Positions 18,389-26,013 of a stretch of 64,000 nt of DNA are shown one piece after another (the stretch's first letter is position 1; each line of letters begins with the position of its first letter). The DNA is taken from the NCBI RefSeq assembly GCF_000223905.1, contig NC_015943.1:248001-312000 (forward strand), written 5' to 3'. The DNA comes from Haloarcula hispanica ATCC 33960 (lineage in GTDB: Archaea; Halobacteriota; Halobacteria; Halobacteriales; Haloarculaceae). The notes beneath the pieces are model-generated. The model did no database searches, was not told where the DNA came from, and saw nothing but the letters and a program-made list of their open reading frames with translations. The position numbers and the translations under genes were made by a program.

Positions 18389-19602
18389 TATGCTTCCTCC
18401 AGTGCGAGAACTCGGCCACGGTTCGCCAGATACAGCATACCATCCCCGACCATCGGTGGCGAGAGGGGTACTTCCGAAGGATGGTACTCGAACTGTTTCT
18501 CACCCGTGGCGACGTCGAACGCCTCCAGTGCCCAGAGTGAGTCCACAGCGTAGACGCGACCGTCAGCGACAACCGGCGTCGTTTTTCCGTCGAACGGAGC
18601 TGTCCACCGTGTCTCGCCGGTTGCCAGCGAAAGCGCATGCAGTTCCTCCCGCTCATCGGCAACGAATATCGTCCCGTTGGCTACCGCTGGCGTGCTGTCG
18701 GTCACATTCCCGTCAAGGTTGCGTTCCCACAGGAGTGCGCCGTCGGACCTGGTACGCAACTGAACCGACTCACGCGTCGGAATGACGACGCCCTCGTCTG
18801 TCGCCACTGGCGGCAGAACTGTCATCCCTTCGAGTTCACGGTGCCAGTGTTGCTCACCAGTATCAGCACGATACGTAGTGGCCTGTTGTGGCCACGCGGT
18901 GACAAACACGAGGCCGTCGTCCACCGCGGGTCTGTTGTACGTCCCACTGACTGCCTCGTCTTTGTGATGGGTTTGTTGCCACAGAATTTCCCCATTGTTC
19001 GGGTTCAGTGCTACGATTGAGTTCGTCCCAGGTAGTGCCGTGTATATCGTCCCGTTCGCAGTGACCGGCGTTGTTGACTCGGCCGGCCCGAAGAAACCGG
19101 GCGTCGGCGATTGCGGTCCTGTCCATCGCTCGCCGCCGACACTCATATCTATGAAGGGAAGTTCCCGTCCGCCATTGGCGTTAAGCCCGTAAACCCCATC
19201 TGACCCGGTTATACCGAGTGTCTTCGTCTGATAGATCGAGGCTGGGGCAATCGCTGGAGTTGAGTGATACGGCCCCTGGAAGCTGAACCGCCGCTTCCCA
19301 GTCTCGGTATCGAGCGCAAGGAGTCCGTTGCCACCGACGTATAGCGTCTTCCCACGGCGGATCGGTTGGGTACTCCCCCGAAACCAATCCGGGGCCTGGT
19401 GTGTCCACGCAACCGCTACATCGTCTTTTGGACCTGATACTTCGGGATTGTGCCCGGTTCCGGGAGGATCGTACCGGCCCATCGGCCAGTCGGAGGGTGA
19501 CTGACTACCAATACGTTTCTGCGTATCGAGAGACGTGAAGTCAGCTGAACCGGTAATTCCCAAGGCGGCTAATCCCAGAAAGCGACGTCGTGAGGAGGGC
19601 AT
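18388..19602 (-). CDS. Tat-exported PQQ-type beta-propeller protein
   Basis: The 404-residue protein opens with a twin-arginine signal (RRRFLGLAALGITGSA, residues 5-20). It then shows seven to eight repeats of the PQQ/BamB beta-propeller kind, each with an A-L-D-x-x-T-G-x-x-x-W pattern (LLALDTETGKRRF, IVALNPNNGEILW, LHALSLATGETRW, LEAFDVATGEKQF). The opening WPMGRYDPPGTGHNPE is typical of haloarchaeal members. It probably acts outside the cell as a binding scaffold; no catalytic residues are apparent. It is translationally coupled to the membrane protein that follows. Confidence 0.88.
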   Translation of the reverse strand: MPSSRRRFLGLAALGITGSADFTSLDTQKRIGSQSPSDWPMGRYDPPGTGHNPEVSGPKDDVAVAWTHQAPDWFRGSTQPIRRGKTLYVGGNGLLALDTETGKRRFSFQGPYHSTPAIAPASIYQTKTLGITGSDGVYGLNANGGRELPFIDMSVGGERWTGPQSPTPGFFGPAESTTPVTANGTIYTALPGTNSIVALNPNNGEILWQQTHHKDEAVSGTYNRPAVDDGLVFVTAWPQQATTYRADTGEQHWHRELEGMTVLPPVATDEGVVIPTRESVQLRTRSDGALLWERNLDGNVTDSTPAVANGTIFVADEREELHALSLATGETRWTAPFDGKTTPVVADGRVYAVDSLWALEAFDVATGEKQFEYHPSEVPLSPPMVGDGMLYLANRGRVLALEEA

Positions 19603-20014
19603 CTACTCGCTGGTTTATCACAAGCAAAATTATCGCTGTCGGTCTTTTCGCCGGGTTCACAAGCGGCTGAGTTTCGATGAGAAGCGCTCTTTTCGTAACC
19701 CAAATCTGTTCGAATACCAGGCGTCGATCCAAACGGTGACTGACCACCCCAGGTAGTTTCCACAGTACTCTGGATACAGGGTTTTGTTCTGGATGTGAAC
19801 CCGGTGTAGGGCAGTTTACCCACAGCAGTCCCATGATTGTCTGGGTGTACTGCAACCGCTTTCGAGCCTATAGCTGAGTCTACCCTCCAGTACAGTTATC
19901 AAAAATACTACGCTGAAGACTCGGAGTGCACTCAATTTCGGTCCAGCTATTGACTACTGACCCGACCGCGTAGTCCCAAAGACCATGTACTGACCTCCAA
20001 AATACCAGCCAGAG
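19603..20014. other. Intergenic region, nothing recognised
   Basis: This 412-bp region separates the divergent beta-propeller and HNH genes. No protein-like frame or clear repeat was seen. It marks the left edge of the plasmid-like segment. Confidence 0.55.
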
Positions 20015-21010
20015 ATGCCACCTGACCGGCTCCGGAGTATCGTCCCGATGTTCGGCGGCGAAACGAACTACGTCAAGACACTCAATGCAATCCTCGAGTA
20101 CGTCAACGACCAACAGCCCACTCCCGATGAACTCATCGGCTGGCACCGGGGACACTTCGAACGAGTTTCGAGCCGGGACTCGATACAGCGCCGGATCGAC
20201 TATCTCGAAGATGTCGGCTTTATCGAACGCGACGGCCACCACTGGCGACTCGGCCCGGAGGGGACCACCTACATCGCCGAGAAAACGACCGAAACGCTCC
20301 TTGAAATCATGTGTCGCCGGAACGTCGGCCTCCGGAGCCTGCTGTACTCACTTGTGCCCGCTCCGATGACAATCGAAGAAATCGGGCACCAGCAACTCAA
20401 GACGCATACAAGCTTGGGCTGGGATCCGGCCAACACGGACATGGCCAAACAGCGGGCAAACTGGCTCCGAAGCCTCGGACTCGTCCACAAGGACGGCCAG
20501 CAGTATGCCCTCACAGATGAGGGCCGCCAGTTCGTTGAGACCGCCGTCGAGCAGTGGGCTGGGTCTACCCCACAGGCCGATGCACCTACCACAGATACTC
20601 CGACGGTAACGACCTGCGAAACGACGGTTCAGGCCCGTGCAGTTGATCCGGAGTTCCGGGAGACAGTCCTCGTCCAGTATGATAAGACCTGCCCGATATC
20701 CGGCGTTGACCACCGCGGGCTGTTGGATGTCGCTCATGTCCTGCCCTGGAGCGACTACCCACAGCACCGGGCGGATCCCACCAATGTCCTCCCACTCAGC
20801 AAGATTCACCACGCAGCTTTCGACCGCGAACTATTCACTATCGACCGCAACTATCGGCTGCACGTCAATCCCGACTTCGAGACCGACAGCGACCTGCTGA
20901 AACAGACAATCGTCGACCGAGCTGGTGAGTCAGTCCCCCAGCTGGACGGCAACGTCGCACCAACGTATCTCCGGCAGCACAATGACTCTCTCGATTGGGT
21001 GACGAATTAA
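20015..21010 (+). CDS. HNH endonuclease with N-terminal winged-helix region
   Basis: The 331-residue protein has two winged-helix-like parts (residues about 10-90, YVKTLNAILEYVNDQQPTPDELIGW; and about 125-170) and a C-terminal HNH nuclease (about 225-310). The HNH core is CPISGVDHRGLLDVAHVLPW...TNVLPLSKIHHAAFDR, with the metal-binding His in AHVLPW, the Asn in TNVLPL and the His in KIHHAAFD. This is the HNH_2 type seen in restriction and plasmid-encoded nucleases. It is a stand-alone gene next to exonuclease VII and a partition module. A defence or plasmid-maintenance role is inference. Confidence 0.85.
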   Translation: MPPDRLRSIVPMFGGETNYVKTLNAILEYVNDQQPTPDELIGWHRGHFERVSSRDSIQRRIDYLEDVGFIERDGHHWRLGPEGTTYIAEKTTETLLEIMCRRNVGLRSLLYSLVPAPMTIEEIGHQQLKTHTSLGWDPANTDMAKQRANWLRSLGLVHKDGQQYALTDEGRQFVETAVEQWAGSTPQADAPTTDTPTVTTCETTVQARAVDPEFRETVLVQYDKTCPISGVDHRGLLDVAHVLPWSDYPQHRADPTNVLPLSKIHHAAFDRELFTIDRNYRLHVNPDFETDSDLLKQTIVDRAGESVPQLDGNVAPTYLRQHNDSLDWVTN

Positions 21011-21096
21011 TCGGAGCGAAGACTGTGCCTGACGTGTACTTCTCGAACGCTTTCGCGGGGGAGGATACCACAGCACAAAACGGATTCAACCGGGCT

Positions 21097-21273
21097 TCAG
21101 CGGTCGATAACCTCGCCGTCCCCAACAGCTAGTTCGGATTCGAGTTCGGCGATCAGTTTCGTTCCCTCGGCATGGAGTTCGTTCGCCCGTTCCAGCGAGA
21201 CGTCTCCGTTTTCGAGCTGGTCGATAATCTGTTCGAGCCGGTCGGTCTTGTCGGCGATTGTCTCGTCTTTCAT
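21097..21273 (-). CDS. xseB: Exodeoxyribonuclease VII small subunit
   Basis: A 58-residue protein (ATG 21273, TGA 21097-21099). It is a helical hairpin with the XseB pattern: DKTDRLEQIIDQLENGDVSLERANELHAEG then KLIAELESELA. In bacteria, several XseB copies bind the coiled-coil arms of XseA and activate degradation of single-stranded DNA. Its start overlaps the stop of xseA by 4 bp (ATGA), so the two are translationally coupled. Confidence 0.88.
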   Translation of the reverse strand: MKDETIADKTDRLEQIIDQLENGDVSLERANELHAEGTKLIAELESELAVGDGEVIDR

Positions 21274-22481
21274 AGTGGAAGCAGGATGTACAGGAGCAGA
21301 GCCACAACAAGCAGGCCCAGAGCGAGCAGGACGAGCAGCAGCCGTCGACGCTGGCGGCGATAGGCTGTGGCCTCCTGTTTCCGTTTCCGCTCCTGATCGT
21401 ACTGGGTGCGTGCTTGCTCTAGCCGGTTCTCAAGATCGGTCAGTGCATCGCGAACGTGCGTGTCGTATGCGCGGTCGAGTTCGCCTTCGAACGAGGACAG
21501 GTCCGATTCGGCGGTCCGTCTGTAGGCGTGGGTGAGTCGGTCATCCATCGTCTCCAGCGTCGTCTCGACGGTCGCTGTGTAGGCCGTGTTGAGACGCTCT
21601 TCGAGTGTGTCCAGCTCCGCGTCAAGGGTTGTCCGCTCCGGAACGATGTTGCCTACCTCGGTCGGCGTCATCACCCGTCTGTCGGCCACTTCGTCGGCCA
21701 GTGTTCGGTCGTTCTCGTGGCCGACCCCAACTACGATTGGCGTCTCGGTTTTGTGGATAACACGGCAGAGCGGCGTTTCGTTGAACACCCGGAGGTGCTT
21801 GTCGGACCCACCACCGCGAGTAAGCACGATAACGTCGATCAGCGGGTCGTCATCGAGTTCACTGATCGCACCCATGATCGACATCATCGCATCGTCGCCC
21901 TGAACGCTCGTGTTCTGGATGACGATATCCACGTCGGGATACCGCTCGTGGACGCTGGTGATCGCATCCATCCGGGCATCGCTTGTCGCACTGGTGGCGA
22001 TCCCGATCCGTTCTGGAAAGTCCGGCAGGGCTTGCTTGTGCTCCGGATCGAGCAATCCATCCGAGTCCAGCAGTTCCCTGTTTTGCTCGTAGATCTGCTG
22101 GTACGTGCCCTCACCGACCGCCACGATGTCTTCGACGATGACGGAGACGTTGCCCCCGTCTTCGTAGTACGACAGCGAGCCTTTGACAGCTACCTGCATC
22201 CCATCCTCGATTGTGGTGTCGATTGTCGATCGTTTGTACCCAAAGAGCACGCAGTGGATCGTCGAACCCTCGTGGACCAGATCGAGGTGGACGTGGTCGC
22301 TTGAGGACACACCATAGTCGGAGACATCACCGACGACGTAATCGAAGGCGAGCTGGTCTGCGCTCTCGACGACTGTGCCGATATCCTCGTTCAGCGTATC
22401 GACGTAGGTGATTCGCTCCGTTTGGAGTGCTTCCTGCAGTGTCTCCAGCGACGTGTGCGTCGGCTCCGGCTCCGAACCCAT
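21270..22481 (-). CDS. xseA: Exodeoxyribonuclease VII large subunit with a C-terminal transmembrane helix
   Basis: Start chosen at ATG 22481 (MGSEPEPTHTSLETLQ), 403 residues; the frame is open upstream but lacks similarity. It has an N-terminal OB fold (about 40-120, YGVSSSDHVHLDLVHEGSTI), then the Exonuc_VII_L catalytic core with RGGGSDKHLRVFN, VVGVGHENDRTLADEVADRR and MTPTEVG. A long coiled-coil arm follows with repeated TLEERLNTAYTATVETTLE-like units. The last 25 residues form a hydrophobic helix (LLLVLLALGLLVVALLLYILL) after a basic stretch, which normal XseA lacks. The enzyme would be tethered to the membrane. Exonuclease VII is mainly bacterial, so horizontal origin is likely. Confidence 0.9.
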   Translation of the reverse strand: MGSEPEPTHTSLETLQEALQTERITYVDTLNEDIGTVVESADQLAFDYVVGDVSDYGVSSSDHVHLDLVHEGSTIHCVLFGYKRSTIDTTIEDGMQVAVKGSLSYYEDGGNVSVIVEDIVAVGEGTYQQIYEQNRELLDSDGLLDPEHKQALPDFPERIGIATSATSDARMDAITSVHERYPDVDIVIQNTSVQGDDAMMSIMGAISELDDDPLIDVIVLTRGGGSDKHLRVFNETPLCRVIHKTETPIVVGVGHENDRTLADEVADRRVMTPTEVGNIVPERTTLDAELDTLEERLNTAYTATVETTLETMDDRLTHAYRRTAESDLSSFEGELDRAYDTHVRDALTDLENRLEQARTQYDQERKRKQEATAYRRQRRRLLLVLLALGLLVVALLLYILLPL

Positions 22482-22606
22482 TCGACTCCTCTGTAGTGCG
22501 GTTGTGTACTTAAGCCATGGTACTATCTTGTGACAGCGATCCGGACGACCAGACGCGGCCAGCCAGCGGTGTGCCCTGACCGCATTTTGTCGATTTGTGT
22601 TGCCTC

Positions 22607-22680
22607 TTGAACTAGATGATTGAACCAATTGATTGAACCAGTTGATTGAATCGGTTAGTTGAACAAGTTGCTTGAATCAG
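22607..22680 (+). repeat. 13-bp iterons upstream of parA (candidate centromere/operator)
   Basis: Five head-to-tail units of 13 bp start at 22607, 22620, 22633, 22646 and 22659, with a partial sixth at 22672. The unit is TTGAACCAGTTGA with 1-4 changes; TTGAA opens all six. The array ends 49 bp before parA. Phased direct repeats beside a ParA gene are the usual form of plasmid partition sites or replication iterons. Confidence 0.85.
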
Positions 22681-22728
22681 GAAAATCAATCAATAGGTTA
22701 TTTCAACTGAAGGCTATAACAACCAGCT

Positions 22729-23598
22729 ATGCTCTCATACAGCACTTACAGCGAGGCCGGCGGCGTCGGCAAGACGACGACCGCCGCGAACCTCGCCGTC
22801 GCACACGCCCGCGCCGGTCTCAAACCACTGGTCGTCCCACTAGATCCGCAAGAAGGCAATCTCTCGCGGCTATTTGGCGTCGACAAGGACCGCTCGAAGA
22901 ACATCGATCATCTCGCCCGGCATATGATCAACCGGCCCAAAGGTGACTTTGAGGATCTCATCGTCACCGCTGAACACGGCGTCGATGTCATCCCTGAACA
23001 CAACCAACTCGCCGATCTCGGGGACTGGCTCCGCCGCGAACAGGACCAGGCCGCCGCTGTCGGGGATGCGTTCAATATTCACGCCGCGTTACTCAGCACG
23101 CTCGCCGATGCTGGCGTTCGTGATGAGTACGATGTGCTGATTTGTGACCCGCCGGCAACGGAAGGCCCACACCTACACAACGCTATCAACGCCACACGGT
23201 CGTTGGTTATCCCAGTCGAACCGAGCGCGAAGGGTCAAGCCGCTGTTGAGGGGTTGGAACAGCTCGTTTCCGGGCTTGAAGACACGCTTGAAATCGATGT
23301 AGGCGTCCTTGTGGCCGTCCCGGTCGGCGTGAAAGGGACGAACGACCAGAAGCGCGTCCTTAGCGAGATCCCGTACTCGACACCAGAAATCTTCGGCGAC
23401 CGTACCTCGCTAATGGAAGGGTCGTGGGCACAGCAGTGCTCGGCGTTCACGTATGTCCGAGACCATCGCGACCGTCGACGTGACTACGAGGTCGAAACGC
23501 TAGCACAGTACGACCGATTGGCTCGCTACCTCGAAGCGCAAGCCGAGATCGAAGCCCCGAACCCACCGGAACCCGGCGCTATCGAGGAGGTGGCGTAA
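22729..23598 (+). CDS. ParA-family partition ATPase with deviant Walker A
   Basis: The 289-residue protein starts at ATG 22729. Its P-loop reads EAGGVGKTTTAANLAVAHAR (from about residue 9): the ParA-specific first lysine of KGGxGKT is replaced by alanine, while the Walker lysine and TT remain. The Asp of VVPLDPQEG (Walker A') and the VLICDPPATEG stretch (Walker B) are present. ParA ATPases position plasmid or chromosome DNA. It forms a two-gene unit with the next frame (no gap) and has iterons in front, so it is a complete partition-like module. The ATP-sandwich dimer may be affected by the lysine change. Confidence 0.9.
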   Translation: MLSYSTYSEAGGVGKTTTAANLAVAHARAGLKPLVVPLDPQEGNLSRLFGVDKDRSKNIDHLARHMINRPKGDFEDLIVTAEHGVDVIPEHNQLADLGDWLRREQDQAAAVGDAFNIHAALLSTLADAGVRDEYDVLICDPPATEGPHLHNAINATRSLVIPVEPSAKGQAAVEGLEQLVSGLEDTLEIDVGVLVAVPVGVKGTNDQKRVLSEIPYSTPEIFGDRTSLMEGSWAQQCSAFTYVRDHRDRRRDYEVETLAQYDRLARYLEAQAEIEAPNPPEPGAIEEVA

Positions 23599-24000
23599 AT
23601 GGCGGGCATGAAAGAAGGCCCCGGAGAGGACCCGTTCGCCGAGGAGACGACCGACGAGCAAGACGACCCAGCGCCGGACCCAACACCTGAAACGACAGCC
23701 GAATCTCCGTCCGAATCCGAAAGCGATAGCACCGACAACATGAGTACAGACGAAATCCCGTACGTCATTCGCCGACAGACGGTCAAAGAAGACCGCGATA
23801 ACGAACACGTCGCGTTCCTCCGTGACGAATACGCCGAATTAGAGGACCAAGTGAGGGGCGACGTGGCCGATGAACTCGGTATGCGCTCAAAAGATGTCTC
23901 GGTGACGGATCTGCGCGAGGCGTTCGTCGAACTGGCGGCAGAGAATCCCGACACTGTGGCTTCAATACTGGAGAGTTGGGGCTACGAGCATCTCAAGTGA
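23599..24000 (+). CDS. Acidic ParA-associated protein, possible DNA-binding adaptor
   Basis: The 133-residue protein begins at ATG 23599, directly after the parA stop (TAAATG). Residues 1-50 are disordered and Glu/Asp/Pro/Ser-rich. The rest (VIRRQTVKEDRDNEHVAFLRDEYAELEDQVRGDVADELG...VTDLREAFVELAAENPDTVASIL) is helical. By position it should be the second partition component, a ParB or adaptor analogue that recognises the iterons, but no ParB motif is seen. The family is not recognised. Confidence 0.72.
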   Translation: MAGMKEGPGEDPFAEETTDEQDDPAPDPTPETTAESPSESESDSTDNMSTDEIPYVIRRQTVKEDRDNEHVAFLRDEYAELEDQVRGDVADELGMRSKDVSVTDLREAFVELAAENPDTVASILESWGYEHLK

Positions 24001-24089
24001 CCAAGACCAGACACTATCGAATACGCTGCTCGCACAAAGCAATGGGTCGCAGATCGAGTGGATGACCCACCGGTCGCGATTCATTGCGG

Positions 24090-24725
24090 CTACCGCATAT
24101 ACTGCTTGCCGTTCCTCTCCCTCATGTATGCCCACAGGAGTCCTATCAGGACGACAATAACGGCGATAACTCCAAGTTTAACGAATTGTATTGGGGCAAG
24201 CAAAGGGAAGTCAAATTCGGGACCGAGGAGGTGGAACGCGATTCCGGGGACAGTAATAAGTGCCTCAGTTCGAGTTCCGGTCCAACCTTGTGACGGCATG
24301 AACGCAACTCCGGCGAGGAGAGCCCCATAGATGATGAACGGCAGTTGGTAGACCAAATATACGAAGAAGAATCCGCCACCCGACATCGTAAAGAGCCGAT
24401 AGTACTGCCCCTCATAGGCAATCACATACTGACCCTTTCCGGGGTTGATCGTATCACTGTAGAAGAAACGGTCCGGAAAGTCTTCATGCCCATAAATCGT
24501 GTAATGGCCGTCGGGGGATTCGATGGCTCGTCGAACAGGGTCTTGCGCGGAGTTTGAGAGATTATCATACTGGAGTACCGGACTGTTTTCATTGATGTCG
24601 GATTCCTCGATAGGCTCAGTAGTGAAGTCTGCCTCCTGGCTCCAGTCCAACATAGTAATTGGAGCACCGATGAGTGAAGCTGCAACTATGAGGGCAAAGA
24701 TTGAATGGACCAATCGATAATTCAT
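24090..24725 (-). CDS. Membrane protein with extracytoplasmic domain, haloarchaeal hypothetical
   Basis: Start chosen at ATG 24725 (MNYRLVHSIFALIVAASLIG), 211 residues. The frame runs on upstream to 24824, but that part lies on top of a transposase remnant and is not credible. One N-terminal helix (about 8-24) leads into a roughly 80-residue outer domain (DGHYTIYGHEDFPDRFFY, GKGQYVIAYEGQYYRLF). Two further helices follow (about 120-145 and 175-198) and a basic tail. The architecture matches a small haloarchaeal membrane family of unknown function. Confidence 0.68.
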   Translation of the reverse strand: MNYRLVHSIFALIVAASLIGAPITMLDWSQEADFTTEPIEESDINENSPVLQYDNLSNSAQDPVRRAIESPDGHYTIYGHEDFPDRFFYSDTINPGKGQYVIAYEGQYYRLFTMSGGGFFFVYLVYQLPFIIYGALLAGVAFMPSQGWTGTRTEALITVPGIAFHLLGPEFDFPLLAPIQFVKLGVIAVIVVLIGLLWAYMRERNGKQYMR

Positions 24726-24781
24726 GAGTAGGGTATCTGGAGAAGGAAATAAATGTCTTGTCTGTATGACTAATACAGCGA

Positions 24782-25144
24782 CTCGTGCAGGTCGAATTGA
24801 CCGGTGCATACGCACACTCGCCAATTGTGACAGTCGATAATACGTTGACGCTGCTGAAGAAGAATGGAATCGGAAAGTGAGGTACTCCGTTCGGGTTAGC
24901 GCGGCGTCTGAGTGGCTACACTATAGTACCATTGGAAATCAATGCACACCTGATCGCACGGCGGCAGTGCGATCAGTGTGTACATCGTTTCAATCGTTAC
25001 TATAGCTGGTGCCTCAGAACCACTCTGAATTCGTTGCCTGTACACAAGACCGACCGTTTGGAGAGCAATTTGAATCCGTCTCCATTCGTTGATTCGGCTG
25101 AAACCACGGATCACAGTCCTGTTAAACCCACTGTAGTCTCAACT
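24782..25144 (+). pseudogene. Remnant of an IS4-like element (transposase C-terminus and 3' end), interrupted by a hairpin repeat
   Basis: Bases 24782-24880 encode LVQVELTGAYAHSPIVTVDN... to the stop, nearly identical to the end of the transposase at 4652-6325. Similarity continues past the stop (TTCGGGTTAGCGCGG, then GAGTGGCTACACT). It is broken at 24923-25004 by a copy of the ~85-bp repeat and resumes through CAATTTGA and GAAACCACG to CTGTAGTCTCAACT (25131-25144). All upstream parts of the gene are missing. Confidence 0.8.
24921..25005 (+). repeat. Hairpin repeat (MITE-like), copy 1
   Basis: About 85 bp with terminal inverted repeats CTATAGTACCATTGGAA / complement of CAATCGTTACTATAG and an inner palindrome (CTGATCGCAC ... 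GTGCGATCAG). It is inserted in the IS4 remnant; the intact copy reads CACT-GCTGG at that point, so the insert is 24923-25004, ATAGTACC to TTACTATA. Confidence 0.85.
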
Positions 25145-25231
25145 TCCAACGCAACAATCCATATAGCGATGTGTGCTTTAAAGCGATATTTACCAAACCA
25201 CCGTAGAGACATAAGTCCAGTACAAGCCACC

Positions 25232-25650
25232 CGCATCGACGGCTATCTGTTCCCCTCGGAACGCTCGAAAAACGGCCACGTCGACGGAGCCACAATCGCA
25301 GGCTAGTTCCACGACCTTGCCGAGAAGGCCGAGTTCCAGAAGAGATCGACGGCGTCGCACGGAAGTCGCACATGGGCCGGCGGTTCTGGTACGATGCGTA
25401 TTCGCGAACCACGCAGGATCTACTGGAACACGTCCAAGATATCGCTGGCGAGCAGGGTAGTGCAAGTGCCAAAGTCGTGTCTGATGACTATCTGACCGAT
25501 GAACGGAAGCGCGAACTCCGCGTGTGGGAACTTCCGGTATTCGACCTAGGGGTATTGGTCGGGCAGGCGGTTACCTACCTAGCGGTTGGATTATTTGTCT
25601 TCCGGGTTGGGACAGCTAAAGCACCCAAACGGGGTGTTCTCGGGCACTAG
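25232..25650 (+). pseudogene. Degraded C-terminal part of an integrase-like gene
   Basis: Two frames together give a continuous domain. Frame one (25232-25303) reads RIDGYLFPSERSKNGHVDGAT before TAG at 25304-25306. After a shift of frame, 25335-25650 reads PEEIDGVARKSHMGRRFWYDAY and then EQGSASAKVVSDDYLTDERKRELR. From memory this resembles the C-terminal region of haloarchaeal tyrosine-recombinase-type integrases; that assignment is tentative. A premature stop, a frameshift and the missing N-terminal part show it is dead. The hydrophobic end (VGQAVTYLAVGLFVFRV) may be read-through sequence. Confidence 0.5.
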
Positions 25651-26013
25651 TAATGGATGGGAAGCAGTGGCCGATGTGTAATAAACCCAAACGCCACACC
25701 AGTGCTATGTAATAACATAAAATATTTCTCACATATTCTGCCTGAATTTACAAGTATAAACACCACCATCATGATATAACAAGCGTACACTTGTAAGATA
25801 CGGTGATTTAATCGGTTCTATGGTTCTTTCTAGCGGTTTCTCCAACAGACACTGTCGCTAAAAACGCCCCTGTGAGCCGACAGTTCCACCAAAGCTTATT
25901 GCAACGACCACGGGATATTCGATTTCTTCCCATCGCCAAGCAGGATCTCGGACCCGGATCACCAGAGTAATTACCTGACCCTTGACTAAACACGACGTTT
26001 TGGGTAGGGTCGG
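25651..26013. other. AT-rich intergenic region
   Basis: The 363-bp stretch between the broken integrase and the siderophore exporter gene is AT-rich around 25700-25800. It contains an 8-bp inverted repeat (TTACAAGT 25748-25755, ACTTGTAA 25789-25796). No gene is seen. It separates plasmid-like DNA from the siderophore locus. Confidence 0.55.

Noticed and set aside
17523-18662. Long minus-strand frame of 379 aa overlapping two genes
   Set aside because: Arg-rich, in an alternate frame over a membrane-protein and beta-propeller gene; typical shadow frame in high-GC DNA.
22607-22680. Possible CRISPR array
   Set aside because: Units are 13 bp and directly adjacent with no spacers, so these are iterons and not CRISPR repeats.
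24932-25306. 124-aa plus-strand frame starting inside the hairpin repeat
   Set aside because: It is a chance fusion of repeat sequence, IS remnant and integrase fragment rather than a gene.
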